DNA of 64,000 bases from Paenibacillus sp. JDR-2 (GCF_000023585.1 NC_012914.1:6021501-6085500); one strand, 5' to 3'. Counted from the first letter of the stretch, positions 52,162 through 60,885 are shown. Numbers and translations are program-made. Notes: a model not told the origin generated them from the sequence alone.

Positions 52162-53190
52162 TTACGCCTTACCCAACGCTTTTGAGCAGGATTCCCGCTC
52201 AATGATCTCGGTCTTAAGACTAATGTAAACTTCGGAAATGTTTTTGCTTGTGATCAATTCGGTCAGCACTTTTACGATGATGGAACTGATATCGTATCTA
52301 AACCTTCTTACGGTCGTTAAAGGCGGAACCATAAACTCCGACAGCTTCAGATCATCAAAACCGACCAAGGAAACATCTTTGGGAATACGGAGGTTCATCT
52401 CGGCCAAAGCCTTCATAGCCCCGTAAGCAATGATGTCGTTAAATGCGAAAATCGCGGTGATAGACGGCTGTTCCCTCATTAATCGCTTCACGGCTTCATA
52501 ACCGTGCGCGGGATCAAACGCGCCCATTGCAACATTGGCGTCGGTCCATGTCATCTCCAAATCGCGGAATGCGTCTTTGCATCCATCCAGCCGGTTCAAA
52601 TTGACAAGATGGTTGCGGGGCCCCGCAATCATCCCGATTTTCCGATGGCCTAAACCGTGCAAATAACGGATTACCTCGTAAGCGCCTTTTCGATTATCGT
52701 AATCAATATAGTTTTGCCCCGTATTGTATGTTCTTCCGTTCGTAAACACATACGGGATCCCGAGTCTATTTAATTCCTCGAACATCTTATCGCCCGCAAC
52801 CGGGTCGAATATGATGGCGGCGTCCACTTTCTCCTCGCCCAAAAGCTTATAGGCCGGGGACGACTGCGAGTCCGAATAATGCTTCACGATATGAACCTGA
52901 TGGCCGTATGCTTCAAACTCATCCTTTAAATGATTCAAGTCGGCAGAGGTAGACGGGTCGTTATCGAAAAAGTCATTGTTCCCCGGTACGATAACGACGA
53001 TATTATAGGATATTCCAATCTGGTTGGAGGGAGCAATCCCCGGTTTTAAATGTTCATTGGCAATATCCAATACTTTTTTGCGAGTCTCCTCGCTGAAATT
53101 GCCCTGGTTGTTGATGATTCTGGATACTGTACTAATCGAAACGTTTGCTTTTTTTGCAATTTCTTTTAGCTTGATAAGAGCTCCCTCCAT
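52162..53190 (-). CDS. LacI/GalR family repressor
   Basis: A regulator of about 340 residues. KLKEIAKKANVSISTVSRII is the LacI helix-turn-helix, and the ligand domain shows periplasmic-binding-protein motifs (VDAAIIFDPVAG, HRKIGMIAGP, AIFAFNDIIAYGAMKALAEM, SLVGFDDLKLSE). It probably controls the GH31 and DUF4832 genes through the shared palindromes. The start is odd: the ATG at 53190 has AGGA only one base upstream, while GGAGGG falls inside the frame 7 bases before codon 6 (ATC). A non-AUG start at 53175 would give the standard LacI N-terminus. Confidence 0.87.
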   Translation of the reverse strand: MEGALIKLKEIAKKANVSISTVSRIINNQGNFSEETRKKVLDIANEHLKPGIAPSNQIGISYNIVVIVPGNNDFFDNDPSTSADLNHLKDEFEAYGHQVHIVKHYSDSQSSPAYKLLGEEKVDAAIIFDPVAGDKMFEELNRLGIPYVFTNGRTYNTGQNYIDYDNRKGAYEVIRYLHGLGHRKIGMIAGPRNHLVNLNRLDGCKDAFRDLEMTWTDANVAMGAFDPAHGYEAVKRLMREQPSITAIFAFNDIIAYGAMKALAEMNLRIPKDVSLVGFDDLKLSEFMVPPLTTVRRFRYDISSIIVKVLTELITSKNISEVYISLKTEIIERESCSKALGKA

Positions 53191-53285
53191 TTCCTAAGAA
53201 ACTTTTTTGCATAATAAGAAAATTATAGCGTTTGTTATCTCATCCAGTCAATCGTACTAGAATTATTACGTGCCCCATTTCTAGA

Positions 53286-53690
53286 TTACCACAACAGTGC
53301 ATCCAGTGAATAAGCTCCCGCTCCGGTCAGCGCAACGCCGATAGCTACAGCCACGAGTACCAGCGGATATTCATACCCGTTGGCTGTTGACCACAAGCCG
53401 TTAGGCAGATGCACTTTAACTATAGCGCCTGCCATGGTGACTAGAATCATCACTCCTGCTGCTACCGTGAACAGTCCCGTGGTGAACAATGCACCGCCCA
53501 GCAATTCCAATATTCCTGCAAAGACCGCCATAACAACGCCAGGACGAATGCCAACCGATTCCATCCAGCCTCCTGTCCCTTTTGGACCATATCCCCCGAA
53601 CAGGCCAAACAGTTTCTGTGCTCCATGACCAACAAACAACAATCCCACCACTACCCGAATAATAAGAAGTCCCATATCCATCATATTCAT
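53286..53690 (-). CDS. Short DoxX family membrane protein
   Basis: A 134-residue DoxX/YphA-type protein with four helices: LLIIRVVVGLLFVGHGAQKLFG (family signature), PGVVMAVFAGILELLGGALF, VAAGVMILVTMAGAIV and VLVAVAIGVALTGAGAY. Related short DoxX proteins in Bacillus are linked with quinone or thiol stress. GGGAG precedes a cluster of ATG codons (53690, 53684, 53681), so the exact start is uncertain. A Fur/PerR-type box lies directly upstream. Its gene is separated from the DUF896 gene by 78 bases. Confidence 0.85.
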   Translation of the reverse strand: MNMMDMGLLIIRVVVGLLFVGHGAQKLFGLFGGYGPKGTGGWMESVGIRPGVVMAVFAGILELLGGALFTTGLFTVAAGVMILVTMAGAIVKVHLPNGLWSTANGYEYPLVLVAVAIGVALTGAGAYSLDALLW

Positions 53691-53708
53691 TCATCTCCCA
53701 AATTTTTA

Positions 53709-53723
53709 TGATAATGATTATAA
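53709..53723. promoter_or_regulatory. Fur/PerR-type box
   Basis: TGATAATGATTATAA has one mismatch to the Fur core TGATAATNATTATCA and one to the PerR core TTATAATNATTATAA. It lies 19 bases before the DoxX start, which suggests iron or peroxide control. Confidence 0.55.
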
Positions 53724-53768
53724 AGCTGATAAGCGAATCTGCCCTGTAGTATTAATAAGTGAGTCCGT

Positions 53769-54002
53769 CTAGCGCTCATCCCTTAGCAAAATCGCTTTGT
53801 CTGCTGCCAGCTTCTTCGGAGTTACGTCATACCCATTGTCATCGACTACCGAGACACCTAATAGCATATCGTGAACTTGACCCCGAATCTGCTGCAGATA
53901 CTCCGTACGAAGCTCCGCCTGTTCTTTTTTCTCCTGCTCGGTAAGTCCCCCAGCATGTTGTTTTCTGCTCAATTCGTTAATACGTCCCAGAATAGCAATC
54001 AT
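53769..54002 (-). CDS. DUF896 (YnzC-like) small protein
   Basis: A 77-residue soluble protein of the DUF896/UPF0291 family (YnzC of Bacillus). RINELSRKQHAGGLTEQEKKEQ and LRTEYLQQIRGQVHDMLLGV form a helical hairpin, and VVDDNGYDVTPKK is the conserved end. Its function is not established; in Bacillus a relative lies in the SOS operon with yneA. The ATG at 54002 has GAGGTG 6 bases upstream. Two composite operator-like elements lie in the intergenic region before it. Confidence 0.88.
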   Translation of the reverse strand: MIAILGRINELSRKQHAGGLTEQEKKEQAELRTEYLQQIRGQVHDMLLGVSVVDDNGYDVTPKKLAADKAILLRDER

Positions 54003-54035
54003 AATCTGCACCTCATTTTCAAAATTAATCATATT

Positions 54036-54068
54036 TATCTTTAATTAAACTATCTTAAATTAAAGATA
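54036..54068. promoter_or_regulatory. Composite operator, copy 1
   Basis: TATCTTTAATTAAAC followed directly by TATCTTAAATTAAAGATA, an 18-bp near-perfect inverted repeat. TATCTT is repeated 15 bases apart. The same arrangement recurs at 54168-54200. The pattern recalls MarR/MhqR-type operators (ATCT-rich inverted repeats). Confidence 0.65.
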
Positions 54069-54167
54069 TGTGGTATAAAAAATTCCCTCTCCATTACAAG
54101 ATGATCACTTCCCATTGTACTCCGCTTGTTACTCTCGATTCGATTTGCTATTGTATAACCGCCTTCT

Positions 54168-54200
54168 TATCTTTAAGTTAAATATCTTGAATTAAAGATA
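54168..54200. promoter_or_regulatory. Composite operator, copy 2
   Basis: TATCTTTAAGTTAAA followed by TATCTTGAATTAAAGATA, with the same 15-base offset as copy 1 and 132 bases from it. Both lie in the 54003-54362 gap between a minus-strand and a plus-strand gene. A possible weak hairpin (CACTA-CAGT/ACTG-TAGTG) is at 54240-54270; nothing else is apparent in the gap. Confidence 0.65.
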
Positions 54201-54362
54201 ACTTAAATTCATAATTCTGTCAACAGGTAAAATAAAATTTCACTAGCAGTTGTCTTCTACTGGTTAGTGACTAAAAAAAGCCTTTACTGACGAACTATTA
54301 TATAAAGCCAGAATGTTAAAAGCATCTTATTAATCTATCCCGTTGTTAGGAGGGAAAAATCT

Positions 54363-54761
54363 TTGACTATCCAACTCGCTGAACGTATGAATCACTCAGC
54401 TCAAAATAAACCTAATATCATTTCTATTATGGCCGAAATGATCGCAACTATGGAGAATGACGCTAAGCTCAAAAAAGAAATTCTTTTTACAGTTGATGAA
54501 ATCAGTATGGAGATTTCCAGAAAAGATAAACTCTGTTATGACGTAGTGAATGCTACACGTCATAACGGTGACTATTACAAAGCCAGGATGGTATGGAAAC
54601 AGTTTAGAAACGAAGTAGAGCATGCCCTTGGAGAGTTGTACAAGCGGATTCAACGCACAAGATACCCTGACGAGTGGAGTGAAACCTATGAGCTTCTAAA
54701 GCGTCGGGCAGCTTTACATGACGATGAGGTGGAAAGATTAGAGCGACAGCTGATTCTTTGA
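54363..54761 (+). CDS. Hypothetical helical protein
   Basis: A 132-residue protein I do not recognise. It is rich in Lys, Glu, Arg and Met, predicted almost wholly helical (MAEMIATMENDAKLKKEI, FRNEVEHALGELYKRIQRT), with no signal or membrane segment. It starts at TTG with AGGAGG 9 bases upstream, a convincing site. The gene and its upstream region are more AT-rich than the neighbours, so horizontal gain is possible. The duplicated operators lie upstream and might control it. No function can be given. Confidence 0.7.
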   Translation: MTIQLAERMNHSAQNKPNIISIMAEMIATMENDAKLKKEILFTVDEISMEISRKDKLCYDVVNATRHNGDYYKARMVWKQFRNEVEHALGELYKRIQRTRYPDEWSETYELLKRRAALHDDEVERLERQLIL

Positions 54762-54797
54762 TCGGCTGCCGCTGTGTTATTGAGCTATAGTCTCCTG

Positions 54798-55253
54798 TTA
54801 GAGCCTCGCAAACGTGATGTAATCGACTTGGACAGGCTCTGCGGATTCCATCCGAAGTGCCCGGTTGATCTGTCCCCGGTGATATTGCCCGTGTAAGAGG
54901 ACCTGCAATACGATGTCACGGACGGAAGTTCGGAACGGAACTCCGCTCTGGTTCGCATAGTCGATCATCTCGTCCAGCTCGGATTCCTCAAGCCCTTCGA
55001 TATAGACGCGATATTGCTCGGCGTTTTCTTCGAACATCGTCCGGATCGCCGTCAGGTCTTCCGCATCCTCCCATAACGAATATTGCGCGCTGCCCTTGCC
55101 CTGCAATCGGGACAGCCAGACTTGTTCCGCCACCGCGACGTGCCTAACCAGCTTCAGAAGGTCCTTATTCTTCGTCTGACTCTCCTCGAGCGCGTCCAAG
55201 ATTCGTCCGTCCGCCCAGTACAGGTGGTCCATCAAACGCTTGATCGTCTTCAT
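54798..55253 (-). CDS. DinB family protein (putative metal-dependent hydrolase/transferase)
   Basis: A 151-residue four-helix protein of the DinB/YfiT fold. Metal-ligand positions are in LVRHVAVAEQVWLSRL (His) and LLHGQYHRGQINRAL (two His). Members use thiols or zinc and some respond to DNA damage or detoxify chemicals; the substrate here is unknown. GAGGGGG precedes the ATG. It is convergent with the unknown gene to its left. Confidence 0.88.
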   Translation of the reverse strand: MKTIKRLMDHLYWADGRILDALEESQTKNKDLLKLVRHVAVAEQVWLSRLQGKGSAQYSLWEDAEDLTAIRTMFEENAEQYRVYIEGLEESELDEMIDYANQSGVPFRTSVRDIVLQVLLHGQYHRGQINRALRMESAEPVQVDYITFARL

Positions 55254-55368
55254 TTCGATTTCCCCCTCTTCATCTCATCGATTATCTAAATCTCCTATTA
55301 TCCGTTTTTCGAATCCTGTTTAAAGTTAGGCTTCTCCTGTTTACCTTCTAATAAGAGGAGTGAGCGCA

Positions 55369-56259
55369 ATGAAACGAGATTCAAGGATTGTTCCGTTTTT
55401 CAAAAATTTGTACAGCCGTTTTCGTGATGATGATGTTCCTGCTCTAGGGGCGCAGCTTACGTACTATTTTATTTTATCATTTTTTCCGTTTCTTATTTTC
55501 GTGGTGAGCTTGATGAGTTTCGTCCAGCTGTCCGGAGACAGCGTCGTGGCTGAGCTTATTCGTCTGCTGCCGGAGCAAACGGGTGAAGCGATTCAAAGTA
55601 TTCTGCAGGATGTAATGAATAACAGCAGGGTTACGCTGCTATCGATTGGTATGATCGCTACGCTCTGGTCAGCGTCCAATGGTGTTAATGCGATCATTAA
55701 GGGGGTTAATAAAGCCTATGACGTCGAAGAAAACCGCCCGTTCTGGAAGGTGAGAGCCATCTCGCTTGCGGCAACGCTTGTGTTAGCCCTAGCCATTTTG
55801 TTAGCGATTGTTTTGCTTATTTTCGGAGAGGTGATTGGTGAATTTCTATTTGATTGGTTCGATTCTCCGGTAAGCTTCGAACTCATCTGGGGCATATTGA
55901 AATACGTCTTTCCCATTTCGTTCATGCTTGTTGTGTTCTCGCTGCTCTACTGGATTGTACCCAACCACAAAATTCGTTTCAAAACAGTCTTTCCGGGGGC
56001 TCTGTTTGCGACCTTTGGCTGGATTGCATCCTCGTTGCTGTTCCAATTCTATATTAACAACTTTGGCAACTATTCCAAAACGTACGGAAGCATAGGCGGC
56101 ATTATCATCCTGCTGATCTGGTTGTACATCAGCTCCAATATTATCATTCTGGGCGGAGAGGTGAATGCTACGCTTGCAGGCGGGCAAGCGAAGTCTTCTG
56201 TCGATAATGCGCTGCCGAACGGCATCGACAAGAAAAAGCCACGCTCGATTAAGCTGTAG
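55369..56259 (+). CDS. YihY/BrkB family membrane protein
   Basis: A 296-residue inner-membrane protein of the YihY/virulence factor BrkB family with about six helices. DDVPALGAQLTYYFILSFFPFL opens the family domain, GVNAIIKGVNKAYDVEENRPF is a signature, and KTYGSIGGIIILLIWLYISS is the last conserved segment. The ATG at 55369 has AGAGGAG 8 bases upstream; a GTG at 55360 is in frame. Its role in the envelope is unknown. It is convergent with the RDD gene, whose stop is 4 bases away, with no terminator between. Confidence 0.92.
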   Translation: MKRDSRIVPFFKNLYSRFRDDDVPALGAQLTYYFILSFFPFLIFVVSLMSFVQLSGDSVVAELIRLLPEQTGEAIQSILQDVMNNSRVTLLSIGMIATLWSASNGVNAIIKGVNKAYDVEENRPFWKVRAISLAATLVLALAILLAIVLLIFGEVIGEFLFDWFDSPVSFELIWGILKYVFPISFMLVVFSLLYWIVPNHKIRFKTVFPGALFATFGWIASSLLFQFYINNFGNYSKTYGSIGGIIILLIWLYISSNIIILGGEVNATLAGGQAKSSVDNALPNGIDKKKPRSIKL

Positions 56260-56262
56260 TCA

Positions 56263-56802
56263 TTATTGCATATCCTTATACCTTACAACGGTCCCCGTAA
56301 TAAAGTCATATAAAGTTTGATTGTTTTTGCTCCATAATGGACTTATCAAGTAGATGAGTACCAGACCATAGACTGTTCCCAATAAAGAATAAAAGAATGA
56401 ATCGGAGTACTTGGAAGGAATGGCCATGTGCCAGACGGTGAAATGAGCAAGCTCCCAAGGGACGAATTTCAGGGCGGAACGAAAGAGCGAGGAACCGAGT
56501 CCGATTGATTGGCCGTTAATACCAGTCACCACGATCCCCATTTTTCGTTTTCCCCATGTCGCATGCGATTTGGAACCCTCACATATGGAAAAATAAAGAT
56601 ATACAGGCAAGGTAATGAATAGAAACCCAGTGAACTCCGCCAATATTGGATTTGTCGTAAATAGCGGAATCATTAAAGGGCGTATAAGAAAAGATAGGCC
56701 GATCAGCAAGGTAATGTAGCCCGCGATGATAACGTAATCCCACAAAAATGCGATTATGCGGGTGCCTAAAGATACGTTTTTTACATCTCCATGTTTATTC
56801 AC
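56263..56802 (-). CDS. RDD family membrane protein
   Basis: A 179-residue membrane protein with an RDD domain: NVSLGTRIIAFLWDYVIIAGYI (arginine and aspartates of the first helix), two more helices, and ATWGKRKMGIVVT before the last ones. RDD proteins have been linked with ion exchange and osmotic stress, but the function here is open. The GTG at 56802 with AGAGGGG 7 bases upstream is the best start; the ATG at 56835 has no site. Confidence 0.85.
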   Translation of the reverse strand: MNKHGDVKNVSLGTRIIAFLWDYVIIAGYITLLIGLSFLIRPLMIPLFTTNPILAEFTGFLFITLPVYLYFSICEGSKSHATWGKRKMGIVVTGINGQSIGLGSSLFRSALKFVPWELAHFTVWHMAIPSKYSDSFFYSLLGTVYGLVLIYLISPLWSKNNQTLYDFITGTVVRYKDMQ

Positions 56803-56890
56803 GACTCTACCCCTCTTTGACCAAATCGGGAACATAACACTATCTTATTATTCTAGAACTTCTTCAATGACCCTGCCCGTTAACGTAATC

Positions 56891-56920
56891 AAAAGGCAGC
56901 CGTTCATCTTCGGCTGCCTC
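56891..56920 (-). terminator. Terminator of the PPK2 gene
   Basis: GGCAGCCG and CGGCTGCC form an 8-bp stem with an 8-base loop, then TTTTG on the minus strand, about 60 bases after the PPK2 stop. Confidence 0.8.
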
Positions 56921-56980
56921 TGCTTTATCGAACTATCGTCTATGGTTCTCCTTGCAGTCTGCAACGGCAAGTATTTCTCT

Positions 56981-57811
56981 CTATTGGGATAGAGGGGCGT
57001 TGGATTGAAGTTGTTCCAGAAGCTTTCGAGTATCGATGTCCGGTTCCGGATAAGAAAGATCCAGCTTCTCCAAGGAACTTAAAATAATCCGGAGCACCAA
57101 GTAGTCGCGGAACCATCGTTCATTGGCCGGGACAATATGCCACGGAGCGTGATTGGTTGCCGTATGCCGGAAGGCATCTTCGTATGCGTCAATATATGAA
57201 TCCCAATAATGCCGCTCGCTCAGATCGCTTGCATCGAATTTCCATAGCTTCTCCGGATTGCTCAGCCTTTCGCGGATTTTCTCGAGCTGAAATTCAGGCG
57301 AAATATGCAAGAAAATTTTGATCAGCAACACGCCATTGTTCGTTAGAAGCTTCTCGAAATGCCGTATATGCTTCATCCGCGTTGCTGCTTCTTCGTCCTG
57401 TATCAAGCCGTGTACCCGGGTAATGAGCACATCCTCATAATAAGAACGGTTAAATGCGGTAATATAACCTTTGGCAGGGACAACCTTATGCGTTCTCCAT
57501 AAGAAGTCATGAGCAGACTCTTCAAGAGTCGGCTTCTTAAAACTCTCCGCTCGAAAACCCTGAGGATTCAGGTTGGACAGTACTTTCTTGATAACGCCGT
57601 CCTTCCCGCTGCAATCCATCCCTTGGAACAAAACGAGCACACCATTCGTCTTCGAGGCAAACAACTTGTCCTGCAGATTGCGAAGCTTCCGTTCCATTTG
57701 TTCAAACTCATCTTGAATGTCTTCTTTACTTACAAAGCCGCCCGTATCGTTCGGATCGAAGCGGCTCAGACCACGTTTGTCTGCTTTAGTCAGCCGATAG
57801 TTTTTCAACAT
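56981..57811 (-). CDS. Polyphosphate kinase 2 family enzyme
   Basis: A 276-residue PPK2-type nucleotide phosphotransferase, which uses polyphosphate to phosphorylate ADP, AMP or GDP. The Walker A-like loop is FQGMDCSGKDGVIK at about 60-73, and the Walker B/lid motif is FNRSYYEDVLITRVHG. APWHIVPANERWFRDYLVLRI is the conserved C-terminal motif. The start at 57811 is set by GAGGAGG 8 bases upstream. The sequence is of the class-III-like group that can act on both AMP and ADP, but class cannot be fixed by eye. It stands alone. Confidence 0.92.
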   Translation of the reverse strand: MLKNYRLTKADKRGLSRFDPNDTGGFVSKEDIQDEFEQMERKLRNLQDKLFASKTNGVLVLFQGMDCSGKDGVIKKVLSNLNPQGFRAESFKKPTLEESAHDFLWRTHKVVPAKGYITAFNRSYYEDVLITRVHGLIQDEEAATRMKHIRHFEKLLTNNGVLLIKIFLHISPEFQLEKIRERLSNPEKLWKFDASDLSERHYWDSYIDAYEDAFRHTATNHAPWHIVPANERWFRDYLVLRIILSSLEKLDLSYPEPDIDTRKLLEQLQSNAPLSQ

Positions 57812-57982
57812 GAGAAACACCTCCTCAGACGCTTCTTTCATTATTGACAAATATTCGAGATGATAGCATCAAAACCCTTCCATTCGACAAATCTTCCGCA
57901 TAACCAAGACTCGGTCTCGTCATACCAAACTTGAAGGGATTAGGGATAATCGGCGTCATCACTCCGGGTAGGAGACGCAAGA

Positions 57983-58006
57983 AAAGCGACCCGTTACGGT
58001 CGCTTT
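57983..58006 (-). terminator. Terminator of the telA operon
   Basis: AAAGCGACC and GGTCGCTTT form a perfect 9-bp stem with loop GTAACG, followed by TCTT, about 20 bases after the telA stop. Confidence 0.9.
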
Positions 58007-58024
58007 CTCTTCATTACAGCCCCA

Positions 58025-59164
58025 TTACAGCCCCAAAGCATTGCCCTTCTCAAGCCTTAATATATGCTTCTCGCCATCGTCGGCTAATGTCCTGAACTGG
58101 TTGATGGTGTCCCTCATTTTAGGAAGTGCTTGCTGTTTATACGAGCTGATCGAATCAAACGCGGACAGGACGTCCGCAAACGCTTGTTTCAAGGTATCGA
58201 CCGAGACCGTGGCTTCTATAGCTTGCTGTTGGATGGCGACTCCTTGGTCCTTAAGCATCCGGGACGTGCCGGCGATCAGGTTCGTGGTGGTCTGATTCAA
58301 AAGCTCGATTTTCTTGAGAACGATACCTTGATTATACAAGGCGCTCGCCACCGTAACGGCTATTTTCAAGGCAGAGATCGTGACGGTCTTCGCTCGGTCC
58401 ACGCCGCGAATGAGCTCTTTATTATTGCGGATGACGACCTCGTATGCCAAGATCCCCTGCTGATTGACGACCAGCATTTGCTGCAAATCCATGACGCGCT
58501 GGCGCATCGGGAACAAGATTTCCTCGGTTATGAACCGAATTCTCTCGGGGTCCTCGCCGCGGCTTTTGGCCGCATCAATCTGGGCTTCGATGGATTCGTC
58601 CATGAGCATCCCGAGCTGAATTTCCTTCTTGAGCGTTTTGGTCAGCTTTCGGATTTCATGCTGTTCGAGCTCCAGCGTCGTATTGTCGTTTCTAAGCACG
58701 GCACCGCCTTTATCCAGCGACACCACAATATCGGCAATCACATCATCGGCCTTCTCGAACTTGAGGAAATACGCCCGCAGCGGATTGAATAGTTTGCCGA
58801 GAAATCCTTTCTTGGCAAAATCGATCATGCTCGGATCCAGATCCTTCAGCTGCGTGTGCAATTCGGCCAGTCCCTTCGCAACCGGGCCGCCCTCTTCGCC
58901 CGATTTCGCAAGATTGCCGACCGATACCTGCAGCAGGGTATTTTTGTCGGAAGAGCGTTTCATGGTATTCAGACCGTAGGCGTCAATAGATTGAAGAATC
59001 TCTTTACGCTGTTCCAGAGACTCGACATCCAATGCCATAATCATCTCGACGTTCGAATCAGCTTCTTGTTTCAGCTTTGCCTCTTCCTCCGGTAACGGCT
59101 GTATTGTTGGCTCGATTTCAGCCTTCAGCTCCTCTGGATTAGATACGTTCATCGAAAATGCCAT
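58025..59164 (-). CDS. telA: TelA/KlaA toxic anion resistance family protein
   Basis: A 379-residue cytoplasmic, largely coiled-coil protein of the TelA family (YaaN/YceH in Bacillus). Motifs: GLNTMKRSSDKNTLLQVSV, GKLFNPLRAYFLKFEKAD, LEQHEIRKLTKTLKKEIQL, MRQRVMDLQQMLVVNQQG, VTISALKIAVTVASALYNQ. The family has been tied to tellurite and cell-envelope stress resistance, mechanism unknown. GAGGAGG is 7 bases before the ATG. It is the last gene of an operon with an XpaC-like membrane protein and a vWA protein. Confidence 0.92.
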   Translation of the reverse strand: MAFSMNVSNPEELKAEIEPTIQPLPEEEAKLKQEADSNVEMIMALDVESLEQRKEILQSIDAYGLNTMKRSSDKNTLLQVSVGNLAKSGEEGGPVAKGLAELHTQLKDLDPSMIDFAKKGFLGKLFNPLRAYFLKFEKADDVIADIVVSLDKGGAVLRNDNTTLELEQHEIRKLTKTLKKEIQLGMLMDESIEAQIDAAKSRGEDPERIRFITEEILFPMRQRVMDLQQMLVVNQQGILAYEVVIRNNKELIRGVDRAKTVTISALKIAVTVASALYNQGIVLKKIELLNQTTTNLIAGTSRMLKDQGVAIQQQAIEATVSVDTLKQAFADVLSAFDSISSYKQQALPKMRDTINQFRTLADDGEKHILRLEKGNALGL

Positions 59165-59185
59165 TGAAATTCCTCCTCGAATTGG

Positions 59186-60874
59186 TTACATTTGCACATT
59201 GAATAGATTGCCGATCTTGTACACGACATCGTCCGTATCCGCGTTAATGCTAGCCGCTTCGTTGATGCTGGAGATATTCTGCAGCGCTTGAATATTAGCG
59301 TTGTAGCCAATCGTGTAGATCGGAATCTTATACGTCTCGATTAATCCCTTGATGTCCTGCAGCGTATAGCCCTGGTTCGTCTCGCCGTCGCTTAGGACGA
59401 AGATGACAGGCTTGGTATTCGGGTCAGTGGCCAATTGATCTTCGAGCAGCTTCAGCGCAACAACAATCCCGTCGAAGGTGGCCGTCCCGCCGCCGGACTG
59501 CAGACTATTCACCGCTCCGACGAACAAGGACTGCTGATTCGTATCGTACTTCGCGATCGGCAGCTTGATGGTAACGCCGTCCGAATACGAGACGAGGCCG
59601 ATGCTGTTGTCTCTGCCTAAGTATTTCTGCCCTTTCAAGAGCGACTCTTTCAAACGATTGAGCGGCTCGCCGTCCATGCTGCCGGACACGTCGGTGACGA
59701 AAACCGCCGTGATCGGCTTATTGCCATTCTTCTTCTCTTTCCATACCTTCTGCGCGGATGTAAGCAGGTCGCCATCGACAGGGGCAAGCTCCGACTTGTA
59801 GGTTTCAAGACCATTAAATCCTTTTTCCTGCGCGGTCTTCATGTACTTGTCTTGCGTAACGAACTCGGCAAATTTCTTAAGAATATCCAGCTTCTCCTGC
59901 GGCAGATCGCCTAATGCGTAGAGCGGGCTATCGTGTCTGAATCCAAACGGCGTAAATACGTACCCGCTCTTCAGGTCCGTGGCGTTAACGTAGGTCTGGT
60001 ATTCAAGGACGAATCCGTCCAGCGCGCCGGACTTGGCCGCATCACGCATCTGAATGGTCGTGGAGGCGATAAACGGTACGTTGGACTGGAACTTTTCGAA
60101 CTCTTGAACCGCTTTATCGCTTAGCAGATCGGTACTATCGAAGGTATGAAGTGCCGTTACTAGAAAATTCAAGCCCGTGGAGCTCGCGAAGGGATCGGTA
60201 TACCCCATGGAGAGCTCGTTATTGGCGATGGCTTCCGTGACGGATTGGATATTGACGGAGCCGTACTTATCGATCATGGCGTCGTACTTCGCTTTGGCGA
60301 TGACGATTCCGGGAACATTGCCGACTAAACGTTTGGTCACGAGCTGCGTCTTAACCCCGCTTGCCTGAACCATTTCGCCCCATAATTCATTCGAAGGGGT
60401 GAACGCATCGGGGACGTATTTGCCGGATTTGATATAGTCCGTGGCCGTGCCCGAGGCGATATTGCGAATCTTGACCGATACGGGCTTTCCATTGACCGTT
60501 ATATTCGCCTTGTTAAACTCCGTCGCCACGTCCGTAAGCCATCCGTCGACGCCCGTTCCCGACTTTTCCGTGGACGAGAAAATCTCGACGAAATTGTCAT
60601 TCGTATTGTTTACCGTGATGGGAAACTTGTTGATGTCGGGCAAGGACGCGGCAACATCGACGGGGTCCAGGTCGATTTGGCCTTTTACGGGCGTTTCGGT
60701 AGTCGGGGAAATTTTTTTGAACAGCTTGCTCAAACGATCCCCGGCATTCTCGGCCGTAACCTCCGCTTTCGATTTGCCCAGATTGGAGGTCAAGGTTACC
60801 CCGGCATAAACAAGCCCGAAGACGACCGCCAGAAGAACAACGGAGATCAATAAAAACTTACTCTTTCTTTGCAT
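59186..60874 (-). CDS. Membrane-anchored solute-binding-like/vWA domain protein
   Basis: A 562-residue protein with an N-terminal signal anchor (FLLISVVLLAVVFGLVYAGV), an extracellular region resembling periplasmic substrate-binding proteins (about 90-360; VEIFSSTEKSGTGVDGWL, ELSMGYTDPFASSTGLNFL, GFVLEYQTYV), and a C-terminal von Willebrand A domain (about 375-550). All three metal-site motifs are kept: VTDVSGSMDG, GGGTATFDG and VLSDGETNQG. A lipobox is absent. GAGGTG is 6 bases before the ATG at 60874. The operon with TelA and an XpaC-like protein suggests an envelope-stress or adhesion complex; this is inference. Confidence 0.88.
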   Translation of the reverse strand: MQRKSKFLLISVVLLAVVFGLVYAGVTLTSNLGKSKAEVTAENAGDRLSKLFKKISPTTETPVKGQIDLDPVDVAASLPDINKFPITVNNTNDNFVEIFSSTEKSGTGVDGWLTDVATEFNKANITVNGKPVSVKIRNIASGTATDYIKSGKYVPDAFTPSNELWGEMVQASGVKTQLVTKRLVGNVPGIVIAKAKYDAMIDKYGSVNIQSVTEAIANNELSMGYTDPFASSTGLNFLVTALHTFDSTDLLSDKAVQEFEKFQSNVPFIASTTIQMRDAAKSGALDGFVLEYQTYVNATDLKSGYVFTPFGFRHDSPLYALGDLPQEKLDILKKFAEFVTQDKYMKTAQEKGFNGLETYKSELAPVDGDLLTSAQKVWKEKKNGNKPITAVFVTDVSGSMDGEPLNRLKESLLKGQKYLGRDNSIGLVSYSDGVTIKLPIAKYDTNQQSLFVGAVNSLQSGGGTATFDGIVVALKLLEDQLATDPNTKPVIFVLSDGETNQGYTLQDIKGLIETYKIPIYTIGYNANIQALQNISSINEAASINADTDDVVYKIGNLFNVQM

Positions 60875-60885
60875 CCAGACCACCT

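Noticed and set aside
56260..56262. Terminator between the convergent BrkB and RDD genes
   Set aside because: Only three bases separate them and no hairpin is visible.
58018..58040. Duplication of an 11-bp segment at the telA stop
   Set aside because: Two short direct copies across the stop codon, probably a simple slippage event with no coding effect.
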